Source of the DNA: Zygnema cylindricum
Taxonomy: Eukaryota; Streptophyta; Zygnematophyceae; Zygnematales; Zygnemataceae
Direction: 5' to 3'
Assembly: GCA_037447655.1 (NCBI GenBank)
Contig: JBBHKE010001680.1
Span: 1 to 62,494, forward strand
DNA length: 62,494 nucleotides
How positions within the stretch are numbered: the stretch's first letter is position 1; each line of letters opens with the position of its first letter. The notes beneath the pieces are model-generated. The model was not told the origin of the DNA, made no database searches, and saw only the letters and a list, made by a program, of their open reading frames with translations. Below are positions 11,101-21,818 of this stretch, piece by piece. Made by a program: the position numbers and the translations under genes.

Positions 11101-11850
11101 ATACTTATAAATCCAGAATGGAAAAAAAGTAGTTGAACTGTAAGTAGACTGGATCTGTGAAAGATTATATTGTGGAATTTGACTCATCTAGCATTCATTT
11201 CATAGGTTTGACTGGTGAAATGGCTAAGTTGCATTTCTTGAACTATCTGAATCTTACGGTGAAATCAGAATTAAAACATCAAAAAATTATTAATTTGAAA
11301 GAATTATAAAATAAGTGTTTGGAATTAGAGGATCATTTGGGGTATAATCAAGAAACTCGATCACTCAGAGGTAATTTGATAACTCGATCACTCAGAGGTA
11401 ATTTGAATGAAGTATCAGAGTGGGGTGAGGAGGAATTTGTGAATAGGATCTGAATGCTGGTATGGTGAATAGGCATAATATCTTCAGGGGAAATTAGAGA
11501 GATGGACAAGGTGTTAATGTAGGAAACAAATTTAATAATAAGTTAAGAGTCCTAAACCAAGTGTTGATGTTCACAAACTTAATCTTAGCATTCCCACATA
11601 CAGTATCTGTTAGAAACAGGTCATAGGTCATTTGAGTGTCTACAACTAAAGAAAATTAAATTTTATAGTGTGGAGAGGAGGGACATTTCAGCAGAAAATG
11701 CACAAAACCGAAAAAGAAAGTCACTTGTTTTAAATGCGGCGGTCAAGATCATTACCCTAAGGACTGTACACATAAGTGTTCTCTAAAAACAATTGATGCC
11801 AATAAAGGTCTTCAGGAAGATATTGCATTATACCTAGCTGAGTAGAAAGC
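11101..11850 (+). pseudogene. Ty3 gag C-terminus with zinc knuckle, unit 2
   Basis: It begins inside gag at the LTR junction. The second half of the gag domain is followed by a linker with an in-frame 27-bp tandem duplication (11354-11380, 11381-11407), then the nucleocapsid line CFKCGGQDHYPKDC (C-x2-C-x4-H-x4-C) at about 11728-11770, ending in ...DIALYLAE and a stop. Frames are interrupted. This is the part that unit 1 lacks, and it lacks the part that unit 1 keeps. Confidence 0.83.
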
Positions 11851-12044
11851 CCAAGAGGTGGGAAACGGAAAGGACTAGCTGAAAGTCCTCAGTTGAGTCG
11901 ACCAAATCCAAAGGTTAAAGAGTTAACTTTGGAGGGCAAGCTAATGAATGGAAAGGTTAGGATATCTGAATTTATTATGATGCTAACTACAATGCATAGT
12001 TTAAAGAATCCTTCTGATGAAACTCTTAAACAACGGACCTATGT

Positions 12045-14206
12045 TAGGACAGTTAAGTAACGATGACACCAAACACAGTTTGATCAGATTCGAGTCTTTA
12101 GTGGAAGGGAAACCATTGAGAGTTATAGTAGATTCAGGTGATACACATAATTTTATTTCACATAAGTTTGTAGAGAAAAATTAAATTCCTACTGTCATAA
12201 GGGAAAAACCTTTGCATGTTCAGGTGGCAAAAGGTAATAAGTCCACATTAGATTTACAAACTAACACAATAAAAGTTGATATACAGGGTCATAAAATGAA
12301 AGTTGCGTGCGAAAAATAAAGAATTTGGGTAGTGAGGAGCTAATACTGTGAAAGCATTGGTTAATTCAACATAACCGTCAAATTAATTTGGAAACTAACA
12401 CCTAGAGAGTTAAGTTTGAGAACTGTTGAAATGTTTTGCAAACATTACATTGGAAGAAGTTCCATAGGAATCATATAAATAACATAACCAATTGGGAGTG
12501 GAAGGTTTGATTATTGCTAAACAATTTAAAAAACATTTAAAGGATAAAACAAATCATGCTTTCTTGTTATTAGTAACTAATGCAGTTATTGATGAAGGGG
12601 GGGGGGAGAAAGCACTAACATTGTTGTTATTCCTAAATCAGACACCTCTTAAACTCTTGAAAACAAAAATCTGATTTTGTAACTGACATTAATTTATGTG
12701 ATGCTCCTATTAAAGATTCGATTTTGAATTTAGAGATGTTTCCCCTAGTGACTTATCCTCAGGGAGGCCACCTTGCTGAGATGTGGAACATGTTATTAAC
12801 CTTGAACTTCGATGTAGTCCTCTTGTTATAGGAATTTATAAACACTGTTTTTTGGAGCAAGAGGAGTTAAAGAAACATATTAATGAGCTTTTGGAAAAAT
12901 GGCATATTCAACCCAACAAATCACCGTACGGACCGCCAGTTTTTTTCGTCAAAAAGAAAGACAAAACATTGAGAACGTGTGTCGACTATCGTAGTCGAAA
13001 CAAGATTATGGTAAATGATATGTACTTGCTACCTTTAATTTCTGATTTGAAAGATCGTACGAAAGGTGTTAAATTATTTTCTTTGATTGATCTGCATAGT
13101 GGCTTTAATCAGGTGCCAATTAGAATCAAAGATGTTGACAAAACTCCTTTTAGAACTAGAGCCGATCATTTTGAATGGATAATGATGCCATTTAGTTTGA
13201 CAAATGCACCGCCTACTTCTCAAAGATTAATGAACGAAGCCTTTTCAGATTATATAGATGAGTTTGTTCAGGTGCTTATAGACGATATTCTAATTTACAA
13301 CGAATCTAAAAAACAACATGTAACTCATTTAAGGAAAGGTTTGGAAAGGTTAAGGGAAATAAAAACTATATGGAAAATTGTCAAAATCCAGTTTATTAAA
13401 AGTGAACAATTATTTTTGCGACATGTTGTTAGTGGAGAAGGTGTTAAAACAGATTCATCCAAAATTACTACAATTCAAAATTGGAAACAACCCACTAATG
13501 TCACAGAAGTTAGATCATTTTTGGGATTGGCCACTTATTACAAAATATTTATCAAGAACTTCAGTATGATCGCCGCACCTTTGATAGATTTAGTTCGGGA
13601 GAAGGAGACGTTTGTGTGCGAGGCCGATCAAGTGAGAGCTTTCGAGGAACTAAAAAGGAAATTAACCTCTGCCCCTACACTGGTGTATCTTGATCATGCT
13701 AGGGAATTTGAAGTTCTCATTAGTGATGCATGTGATAAAGGTCTAGGTTCAGTCATAAGTCAAAAAGTTGGCAAACATTTTCATCCTATTGCTTTTGTGT
13801 CCAGGAAATTGAATAATGTTGAAAAGAACTATCCAACACAATAAAAATAATTACTTGTAGTTCTTCATGCATTGGTGAAATGGCATTGTTATTTGCATAA
13901 TAAACAATTTACAGTTCACAGTGAAAAGAGGCACTCTCCTATCTACAAAGATTAAGTGATGCACAGGTTATGAGTAACAGACACATTTGGTGGATGCAAA
14001 AATTGGCATATTTCAAATTTAATGTCAAACATATTCTTGGAAAGTCAAACATAGTCGCAGATCCTTTATGTAGATGTTTTGGAAAAAGTGTGATGGTTCG
14101 GGATTACTTGTTTTTAGATGCTGTTGGAAATGGTTATGATAAAGCTCATTTTTTTGTTGTGATTTGCAAGAATATTTCGGGAGCGAATTTTGACCCATTG
14201 AATTAG
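12045..14206 (+). pseudogene. Ty3 protease-RT-RNase H, unit 2 (hybrid, broken)
   Basis: Protease (about 12110-12185) keeps the active-site line VDSGDTHNFISHKF, then a stop. The frame 12783-13844 (353 codons) covers RT and RNase [24 protein letters not shown] with the first catalytic Asp, VLIDDILIYNE with the DD pair, then FLGLATYYKIF and the RNase H start LISDACDKGLGSV. RNase H ends at 14206 after a stop at 13844. Up to about 13219 the sequence is nearly identical to unit 3; after about 13470 it is nearly identical to unit 1. It therefore contains the crossover point. A G10 run lies at 12597-12606. Confidence 0.86.
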
Positions 14207-15352
14207 AGGCATGTAAAAAACTTTAGAATAGAAGATGGTTTACAATATTTGCGAACAAGGGATAGATTATGCATTTCCAAAATGTGAGACTTAAAAAAAC
14301 AACTTTTACAAGAAACCCACGAGCATTTTGGACATCTAGGTCGAGATAAACTCTTAGTCGGTTGCAAAGTAGAATGTTTTGCCCCAAGATGGCAAAACAG
14401 GTGTCGAAACACGTGGAAAGTTGTTTTCCTTGCCAACATAGTAAACCTAGTAACCAAAAACCTAGAGGTCTCTTAAAACCTTTAGATATCCCTAGAAGAC
14501 CATGGGAATCTATCAGTATGGATTTTATTGTCAGGTTGCCTACTACATCTAGAATATATGACAGTATCATGGTCGTAGTCGATAGGTTCAATAAAATGGC
14601 AATGTTCATCCATTGCAAAACTACTCATTTACTTGTAAATATTGCAAAATTATATTTTGACAACGTGGTTAGATACCACGAAGTCCGATATCTATACTAA
14701 GTGATACAGATTATAAATTTACGTATGCATTTTGGAAAAAATTGCAACAAAATTTAGACACTAAATTAAAAATGAGTACCTCTTATCATCCTCAAACAGA
14801 TTGATAGACAAAAAGGATGAACCGTACTCTAAAAAAAATGCTTAAGACTGTTTGCAGTGGTGTTCAAAACACACGGGAATCTAAACTTCCATTAATAGAA
14901 TTTGCATACAATTTATGTAAACATGCTAGTACAGGATTCTCACAGTTACCAACCGAGAGAAACATTAGACTTAATAACAGGGGTCACCAAAGAGAATAGG
15001 AGTTCTGGAATGGAGTTTTTGTAATACATTCAAACAATTTTGGAAAACAGTCCGAGATGCATTAGTGGAGGCACAAAGAAGACAAAAATTAAATGCTAAC
15101 CGCAGACAGGATGATTGGGTGGTAAGTATATGTGAATTGGTTTGGCTTTCAAAAACCCATTAAAGGTGCAAGATCGATGGAAAATCGGATTCTACGGGGA
15201 AATTTGTTCCTAAGAAAATCGACTATTTATTGTAATCGAGATGATATCGCCAGTTATTGCCAAATTGGAAGTTCCACCTACAACAAAAATTCATATAGTG
15301 ATACACATCAGTCAGTTGAAACCATCAAATCTTCAACCAACTGAAGGAGAAT
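14207..15352 (+). pseudogene. Ty3 integrase, unit 2 (broken)
   Basis: Same content and nearly the same stops as unit 1 integrase at a 5,230-bp offset: zinc-binding region, SISMDFIVRLP, then HPQTD-stop-QTKRMNRTLKKM. It lacks the LTR-derived patch and so shows the original sequence at 15151-15188. Shared stops mean that this piece was already dead when it was duplicated. Confidence 0.85.
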
Positions 15353-15606
15353 TGTAATGGGATCCCTCAATAATTATAGAACTTGAGGTCCACAGATGGG
15401 TAAGAGATTGGGTTGGTCAATGGTTTAAGGTTGGCAAAACTAAATTTTGGCAAGTGCATTATCTAGGAAGGAAGGAATATGAAGTAACTATAGAAGAGGA
15501 ATTTCTGAGTTTTTACCAAGGTATTGAATAGATAATAATATAGAAGTCCTGTTTTGAGAATAAAATGTGTTTTAACTAAGGTCAATTAAATATAAGAGGG
15601 AGGTGA

Positions 15607-16317
15607 TGTAACACTAATAGTGGATCAAACTTTTTCGGAAATGGGTATTTAAATGTTACGAATATAGATTTTTGAATTTGGTAAACGCGCGCGAAAGAAT
15701 CGCACGATTTGGAGTTGTATTTTAAAAGATATAGCGATTAGTGTATTTAGGCAACAACGCGAGGTCAAAATGACGAGTGGGTGTTCATTGTAATGGGTTA
15801 AGGGTCAAACTAGCCGCGAAATTTCAAGCGCACGCATAAAAAGGTACCAAACGAATCAATATTTTGTTTCGTACGCACGATGGTTCGTTTCGTACAATTT
15901 TTATTGCGAAACATCACTTTAACTTTCTAAAATTTCGTAGGAAGTTTCGCGTTTGAAATTTGCGACGCACGTTCGTGCAAAGTCGCGTTTCGTTTGGCGC
16001 GCACTTTTTCACGTAAATGTTACGTAGTGAAATGTAGTGTTTGATTGGTTAGTAAATCCTACATAGTTAGTAAAAGAAATTGCACGTTTTTGCATTGGTC
16101 AGTTTGAGTTTTAGCTGATCAATGATTGACCCAAGTATAGCCTATTCAACGGAGCGTTGAATCTGGATTGTCTACTCCGAGGCGATAATAGATAAATAGG
16201 GAAGTCTAAGAGAAGAGTAAACATCTTTTCCTTTGGAAAAGTTTGTGGAAATTTTGACTGCTCTTCATTCTGAGCGATTAAAACCAAATTGGAGCAATGG
16301 CATTTTTGCGCTGAAAT
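15607..16317 (+). repeat. Truncated internal LTR3 fused to gag
   Basis: It starts TGTAACACTAATAG after the polypurine tract and is nearly identical to LTR2. It has the same premature end (TTTTTGCGCTGAAAT, then TTGCCCTATA, then gag). The offset to LTR2 is 5,223 bp. It retains the U3 promoter region and the ACGAAAC motif array (about 15850-16010). Confidence 0.9.
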
Positions 16318-16324
16318 TTGCCCT

Positions 16325-17069
16325 ATACTTATAAATCCAGAATGGAAAAAAAGTAGTTCAACTGTAAGCAGACTGGATCTGTGAAAGATTATATTGTGGA
16401 ATTTGACTCATCTAGCATTCATTTCATAGGTTTGACTGGTGAAATGGCTAAGTTGCATTTCTTGAACTATATGAATCTTACAGTGAAATCAGAATTGAAA
16501 CATCTAAAAATTATTTATTTGAAAGAATTATAAAATAAGTGTTTGGAATTAGAGGATCAGTTGGGTATAATCAGGAAACTCGATCACTCAGAGGTAATTT
16601 GATAACTCGATCACTCAGAGCTAATTTGAATGAAGTATCAAAGTGGGGTGAGGAGGAATTTGTGAATAGGATCTGAATGCTGTTATGGTGAATAGGCAGA
16701 ATATCTTCAGGGGAAATAAGAGAGATGGACAAGGTGTTAATGTAGGAAACAAATTTAATAATAAGTTAATAGTCCTAAACCAAGTGTTAATGTTCACAAA
16801 CTTAATCTTAGCATTCCCACATACAGTATCTGTCAGAAACAGGTCATAGGGCATTTGAGTGTGTATAGTTGAAGAAAATTAAATGTTATAGTGTGGATAG
16901 GAGGGACATTTCAGCAGAAAATGCACAAAACCGAAAAAAGAAAGTCACTTGTTTTAAATGCGGCGGTCGAGATCATTACCCTAAGGACTGTCCACATAAG
17001 TGTTCTCTAAAAACAATTGATGTCAATAAAGGTCTTCAGGAAGATATTGCATTATACCTAGCTGAGTAG
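16325..17069 (+). pseudogene. Ty3 gag C-terminus with zinc knuckle, unit 3
   Basis: Near-duplicate of the unit 2 segment. The frame 16869-17069 reads the nucleocapsid line CFKCGGRDHYPKDCPHKC, an intact C-x2-C-x4-H-x4-C knuckle, and ends in DIALYLAE before a stop. The 27-bp tandem duplication is present here too (about 16576-16630). The upstream gag frame is interrupted. Confidence 0.84.
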
Positions 17070-17264
17070 AAAGCCGAAGAGGTGCGAAACAGAAAGGACT
17101 AGCTGAAATTCCTCAGTTGAGTCGACAAATCCAAAGGTTAAAGAGTTAACTTTGGAGGACAAACTAATTAATGGAAAAGTTAGGATATCAGAATTTATTA
17201 TGATGCTAACTACAATGCATAGTTTAAAGAATCCTTCTGATGAAACTCTTAAACAACAAACCTA

Positions 17265-18005
17265 TGTTAGGACAGTTAAGTAACGATGACACCAGACACA
17301 GTTTGATCAGATTCGAGTCTTTAGTGGAAGGGAAACCATAAAGAGTTATAGTAGATTCAGGTGATACACATAATTTTATTTCACATAAGTTTGTAGAGGA
17401 AAATTAAATTCCTACGGTCATTATGGAAAAACCTTTGCATGTTCAGGTGGCAAAAGGTAATAAGTCCACATTAGATTTACAAACTAACACAATAAAAGTT
17501 GATATACAGGGTCATAAAATGAAAGTTGCGTGCGAAAAATAAAGAATTTGGGTAGTGAGGAGCTAATACTGTGAAAGCATTGGTTAATTCAACATAACCG
17601 TCAAATTAATTTGGAAACTAACACCTAGAGAGTTAAGTTTGAGAACTGTTGAAATGTTTTGCAAACATTACATTGGAAGAAGTTCCATAGGAATCATATA
17701 AATAACATAACCAATTGGGAGTGGAAGGTTTGATTATTGCTAAACAATTTAAAAAACATTTAAAGGATAAAACAAATCATGCTTTCTTGTTATTAGTAAC
17801 TAATGCAGTTATTGATGAAGGGGGGGGGGAGAAAGCACTAACATTGTTGTTATTCCTAAATCAGACACCTCTTAAACTCTTGAAAACAAAAATCTGATTT
17901 TGTAACTGACATTAATTTATGTGATGCTCCTATTAAAGATTCGATTTTGAATTTAGAGATGTTTCCCCTAGTGACTTATCCTCAGGGAGGCCACCTTGCT
18001 GAGAT
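17265..18005 (+). pseudogene. Ty3 protease region, unit 3 (broken)
   Basis: The protease active-site line VDSGDTHNFISHKFVEEN is readable at about 17350-17405 and is followed at once by a stop. Further broken frames lead to the linker 17715-17897, which is nearly identical to unit 2. The DSG triad is intact, unlike in unit 1. Confidence 0.8.
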
Positions 18006-19109
18006 GTGGAACATGTTATTAACCTTGAACTTCGATGTAGTCCTCTTGTTATAGGAATTTATAAACACTGTTTTTTGGAGCAAGAGGAGTTAAAGAAACA
18101 TATTAATGAGCTTTTGGAAAAATGGCATATTCAACCCAACAAATCACCGTACGGACCGCCAGTTTTTTTCGTCAAAAAGAAAGACAAAACATTGAGAACG
18201 TGTGTCGACTATCGTAGTCGAAACAAGATTATGGTAAATGATATGTACTTGCTACCTTTAATTTCTGATTTGAAAGATCGTACGAAAGGTGTTAAATTAT
18301 TTTCTTTGATTGATCTGCATAGTGGCTTTAATCAGGTGCCAATTAGAATCAAAGATGTTGACAAAACTCCTTTTAGAACTAGAGCCGATCATTTTGAATG
18401 GATAATGATGCCATTTAGTTTGACAAATGCACCGCCTACTTACCAAAGATTAATGAACCAAACCTTTTCAGATTACATAGATGAGTTTGTCCAAGTGTTT
18501 ATAGACGATATTTTAGTCTACAGTGAATCTAAAGAACAACATGTAATTCATTTAAAAAGAGTGTTGGAAAGGTTAAGAGAAAGAAAATTATATGGAAAAT
18601 TGTCAAAATCTAGTTTTCTTAAAAGTGAACAATTATTTTTGGGACATATAGTTAGTGGGGAAGGTGTTAAAACAGACCCATCCAAAATTTTGGCAATCCA
18701 AAATTGGAAACAACCTACTAATGTCACAGAAGTTAGATCGTTTTTGGGATTGGCCACTTATTACAGGAAATTTATTAGGAACTTCAGTATGATCGCCGCA
18801 CCTTTGACGGATTTACTTCGGGAGAAGGAGACGTTTGTGTGGGGAGCTGATCAGGAGGGAGCATTCGAGGAATTAAAAGGGAAGTTGACCTCTGCCCCTA
18901 CACTGGTGTATCCTGACCCTGCCGGGGAATTTGAAGTTCTGATCACCACAGATGCATCTGATAAGGGTCTAGGTGCAGTCATAAGTCAAAAAGTCGGCAA
19001 ACACTTTCATCCTATTGCTTTTGAGTCCAAAAAATTCAATGATGCTGAAAAAAACTATACAGCACAGGAAAAGGAATTACTTGCAATTGTACATGCATTG
19101 GTGAAATGA
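18006..19109 (+). CDS. Ty3 reverse transcriptase-RNase H fragment, unit 3
   Basis: This is the longest retrotransposon frame in the window, 367 codons, coding an internal piece of the Pol polyprotein. It has no real start of its own. RT motifs in order: SPYGPPVFFVKKKD (about residue 48), [23 protein letters not shown] (catalytic Asp), FSLTNAPPTYQRLM, VFIDDILVYSES (catalytic DD, about residue 163), and FLGHIVSGEGV. RNase H begins with LITTDASDKGLGAVISQ (about residue 313; conserved Asp present) and reads to QEKELLAIVHALVK before a stop. From about 18440 on it is clearly less damaged than units 1 and 2 and differs from them, so the array's 3' end has a distinct history. Confidence 0.8.
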   Translation: MEHVINLELRCSPLVIGIYKHCFLEQEELKKHINELLEKWHIQPNKSPYGPPVFFVKKKDKTLRTCVDYRSRNKIMVNDMYLLPLISDLKDRTKGVKLFSLIDLHSGFNQVPIRIKDVDKTPFRTRADHFEWIMMPFSLTNAPPTYQRLMNQTFSDYIDEFVQVFIDDILVYSESKEQHVIHLKRVLERLRERKLYGKLSKSSFLKSEQLFLGHIVSGEGVKTDPSKILAIQNWKQPTNVTEVRSFLGLATYYRKFIRNFSMIAAPLTDLLREKETFVWGADQEGAFEELKGKLTSAPTLVYPDPAGEFEVLITTDASDKGLGAVISQKVGKHFHPIAFESKKFNDAEKNYTAQEKELLAIVHALVK

Positions 19110-19118
19110 CGTTGTTAT

Positions 19119-19556
19119 TTGCATAATAAAGAATTTACAGTTCACTGTGATAATAAAGCACTCTCTTATTTACAGAGATTAAGTGATGCGCAGATTATGA
19201 CTGGCAGACAGGTTAGGTGGATGCAGAAATCAGCATATTTCAAATTTAATGTCAAACATATTCCTGGGAAGACAAATGTAGTCGCAGATCCATTAAGTAG
19301 ATGTTTTGAAATAAGTGTTATGGTTCAAGATGATTTTTTTTTAGATACACTTAGAAATGGTTATGATAAAGATCCTTATTTTGTTGTGATTTGCAAGAAT
19401 ATTTCGGGAGGGAATTTTGACCCATTGAATGAGAGGCATGTCAAAAACTTTAGAATAGAAGATGGTTTACTCTATTTGCAAACAGGGGATAGATTATGCA
19501 TTTCCAAAATTGGAGACTTAAGAAAGAACTTTTATAGGAAGCCCACGAGCATTTAG
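19119..19556 (+). pseudogene. RNase H end and integrase start, unit 3
   Basis: A 145-codon frame that directly continues the previous one after a single TGA (19107-19109). It reads HCDNKALSYLQRLSDAQIM and HIPGKTNVVADPLSRCF (end of RNase H, conserved Asp of the VADPLSR line present), then the linker into integrase with KIGDLRKNFYRKP. The single intervening stop makes this the best preserved pol stretch in the array. Confidence 0.82.
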
Positions 19557-20579
19557 GACATCTACGTCGAGATAAAACTCTTAGTCGCATGCAGAGTAGG
19601 TTGTTTTGGCCCGAGATGGCAAACGAGGTGTCGAAACACGTGGAAAGTTATGTCCCTTGCCATCAAAGTAAACCTAAAAACAAGAAACCTAGAGGTCTCT
19701 TCAAACCTTTAGATATCCCCGAAAGACAATGGGAATCTGTCAGTGTGGATTTTATTGTCAGGTTGTTTGCTACATGTAGAAGAAATGATACTATCATGGT
19801 CGTAGACGATAGGTTCAGTAAAATGGCAATCTTTATCCCTAACAAAACAACTCATTCAGTTGTAGATATTGCGAAGTTATATTTTGACAACGTGGTTAGA
19901 CATCATAGAGTCCCTCTGTGTATAGTGAGTGATAGGGATTCTAAATTTACGTCTGCATTTTGGAAAGAATTGCAACAAAATTTAGGCTCCTAGTTCAAAA
20001 TGAGTACCTTTTATCATCCTCAAACGGATGAACAGACAAAAAAGATGAACCGTACATTGGAAGAAATGCTTACGACTGTTTGCAGTGGAGTTCATACACA
20101 TGGGAATCTAAACTGCCATTAATGGAATTTGGATACAATTCATATAAATATGCTAGTACAAGATTCTCAATGTTTAAAGTTGCATACGGAGACCAACCGA
20201 GAGAAACATTAGACTTAATAACAGGGTTCACTCAAGAGAATAGGGGTTCTGGAATAGAGTTTTGGGATTTCATTCAAACAATTTGGAAAGAGTCCGAGAT
20301 GCCTTAGTGGAGATACATAGAAGGCGAGAATTATATGTTAACCGTAAAGGGGGTGGTTGGTTGGTAAGTATAGGTGACAAAGTTTGGCTTTCAACAGCTC
20401 ATTACACGTGCAAGATTGACGGACAATCGGATTCTACGGGGAAATATGCTCTTAAGTACATCGGACCATTTACTATAATCGAGATAATATCGTTAGTTGG
20501 TGCCAAATTGGACTTTCCGCCTTCAACAAAACTTCATCCAGTAATACACATCAGTAAGTGGAAACCGACAAATCTTTGA
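19557..20579 (+). pseudogene. Ty3 integrase, unit 3 (few lesions)
   Basis: Pieces at 19589-19993, 20080-20307 and 20262-20579. The zinc-binding Cys pair is in YVPCHQSK. The core has VDFIVRLF (Asp), IVSDRDSKFTSAF (Asp) and a HPQTDEQTKKMNRTLEEM line (Glu), so all three catalytic acidic residues are still legible. The C-terminal barrel-like part ends HPVIHISKWKPTNL. A stop follows FRT...QQNLGS at 19993, and there is one frameshift near 20080. The tail module continues to about 20790. Confidence 0.83.
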
Positions 20580-20849
20580 CCAACTGAAGGAGAATTGTAA
20601 TGGGATCCTTCAATATTTATAAAACCTGAGGTCCATAGATAGGGAATAGATTAGGTTGGTCAACGGTTTAAGGTCGGCAATACTATATTCTGGCAAGTGC
20701 ATTATCTAGAAGGCCAAAAGATGAGTTAACTTTAGAAGATAACAACTCTGAGTTTTTACAATGGTATTGGAATGATAATAATATAGAAGTCCTGTCTTGG
20801 GAATGAAATGTGTTTTAACTAAGATCTATTAAATATAAAAAGGGGATCA

Positions 20850-21818
20850 TATAATAGTAATAATGGATCGAACTTTTTCATAAATAGGCCTTTAAGTGTT
20901 ACGAATATAAAGTTTTGAATTTGGTAGACGCATGGGAAAGAATCGCACAATTTGGAGTTGTATTTTTAAAGATATAGAGATTGGTGTATATAGGAGACAA
21001 CGCGAGGTCAAAATAACGAGTTGGTGTTCATTGTAACGGGTTAACGGTTAAACTAGCCGCGAAATTTCAGGCGCACGTTTAAAAATTATCAAATGAATCA
21101 ATATTTAGTTTGGTACGCACGATGGTTGTTTCGTACAATTTTTAGTACAAAAAATCGCTTTAACTTTATGGAATTTCGTAAGTAGTTTCCCGTGTGAAAT
21201 TTGCGACGCATGTTCGTGCGAAGTCGCGTTTCATTTGACGCGCACTTTTGCACGTAAATGTTACGTAGTGAAATGTAGCGTTTGATTCGTTAGTAAATCC
21301 TGCGTAGTTAGTAAGAGATTTCGCACGTATTTGCATTGGTCAATCTTAGTCCTAGCTGATAAATGATTGGCCCAAGTAAAACCTGTTCAACATAGCGTTG
21401 ACTTTGGCCTAGCTAGTCCAGAGCGATGATGGATAAATAGGGTAGTCTAAGAGAAGAGTAAACATCTTTTCCTTTGGAAAATTTTGTGGAAATTTTGCCT
21501 CATCTTGGTATAAGTGATTAAAACGAAATTGGAGCAATGTCATTTTTCCATTGAAATCTCTACTAACTAAGTGGTGATTTAGTAGTTATGAGATAAGGTA
21601 TTAAGGTGAAAGAGGTGGAAAGCACTTTAAAAGAAGGGTTGAGCCACGAGGGCAAGAGACCAAGCTAATGTTATGTGGACATAAGCTTCTTCTAATTTAA
21701 ATTTTATCCTCATGTGAGTGCTTTCCAATGTGAATGTGTAATTTTCCAACGTGTGGAATGTGTGGTTAAAATCGATTATAGTATTGGGATTTTTTGAGTA
21801 GGAGGAAATCCTATTAGA
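20850..21818 (+). repeat. LTR4, complete 3' LTR of the plus array
   Basis: It starts TATAATAGTAATAATGG (diverged from TGTAACAGTAATAGTGG) and ends CCTATTAGA (consensus CCTATTACA). It is 969 bp and retains the 3' quarter that LTR2 and LTR3 lack. The GCAAG duplication follows at 21819-21823. It differs from LTR1 at many positions, so the insertion is not recent. Confidence 0.88.

Larger units (their letters stand above)
4148..21818 (+). mobile_element. Three-unit compound Ty3 retrotransposon array
   Basis: This is a 17,671-bp block: complete LTR (4148-5123), unit 1, truncated LTR (10384), unit 2, truncated LTR (15607), unit 3, complete LTR ending at 21818. The duplication GCAAG occurs at 4143-4147 and 21819-21823, and only at these outer ends. 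Joining the flanks restores an uninterrupted minus-strand integrase. The gene order gag, protease, RT, RNase H, integrase defines Ty3/gypsy. Unit 2 is a hybrid: its 5' half is nearly identical to unit 3 and its 3' half to unit 1. This is what one unequal crossover in a two-unit ancestor would produce. All units carry stops and frameshifts, so the array cannot act on its own today. Confidence 0.9.

Noticed and set aside
10384-11110. The LTR-gag junction as a retrotransposed splice product
   Set aside because: The intact LTR has no GT at the breakpoint, and a short filler (TTGCCCTATA) is present that neither partner supplies, so a repair-type deletion fits better than splicing.
4148-21818. Direct repeats of about 5.2 kb as satellite or CRISPR-like array
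   Set aside because: Each period is a full Ty3 internal region plus an LTR. It is a transposon tandem, not a satellite, and the sequence is eukaryotic.
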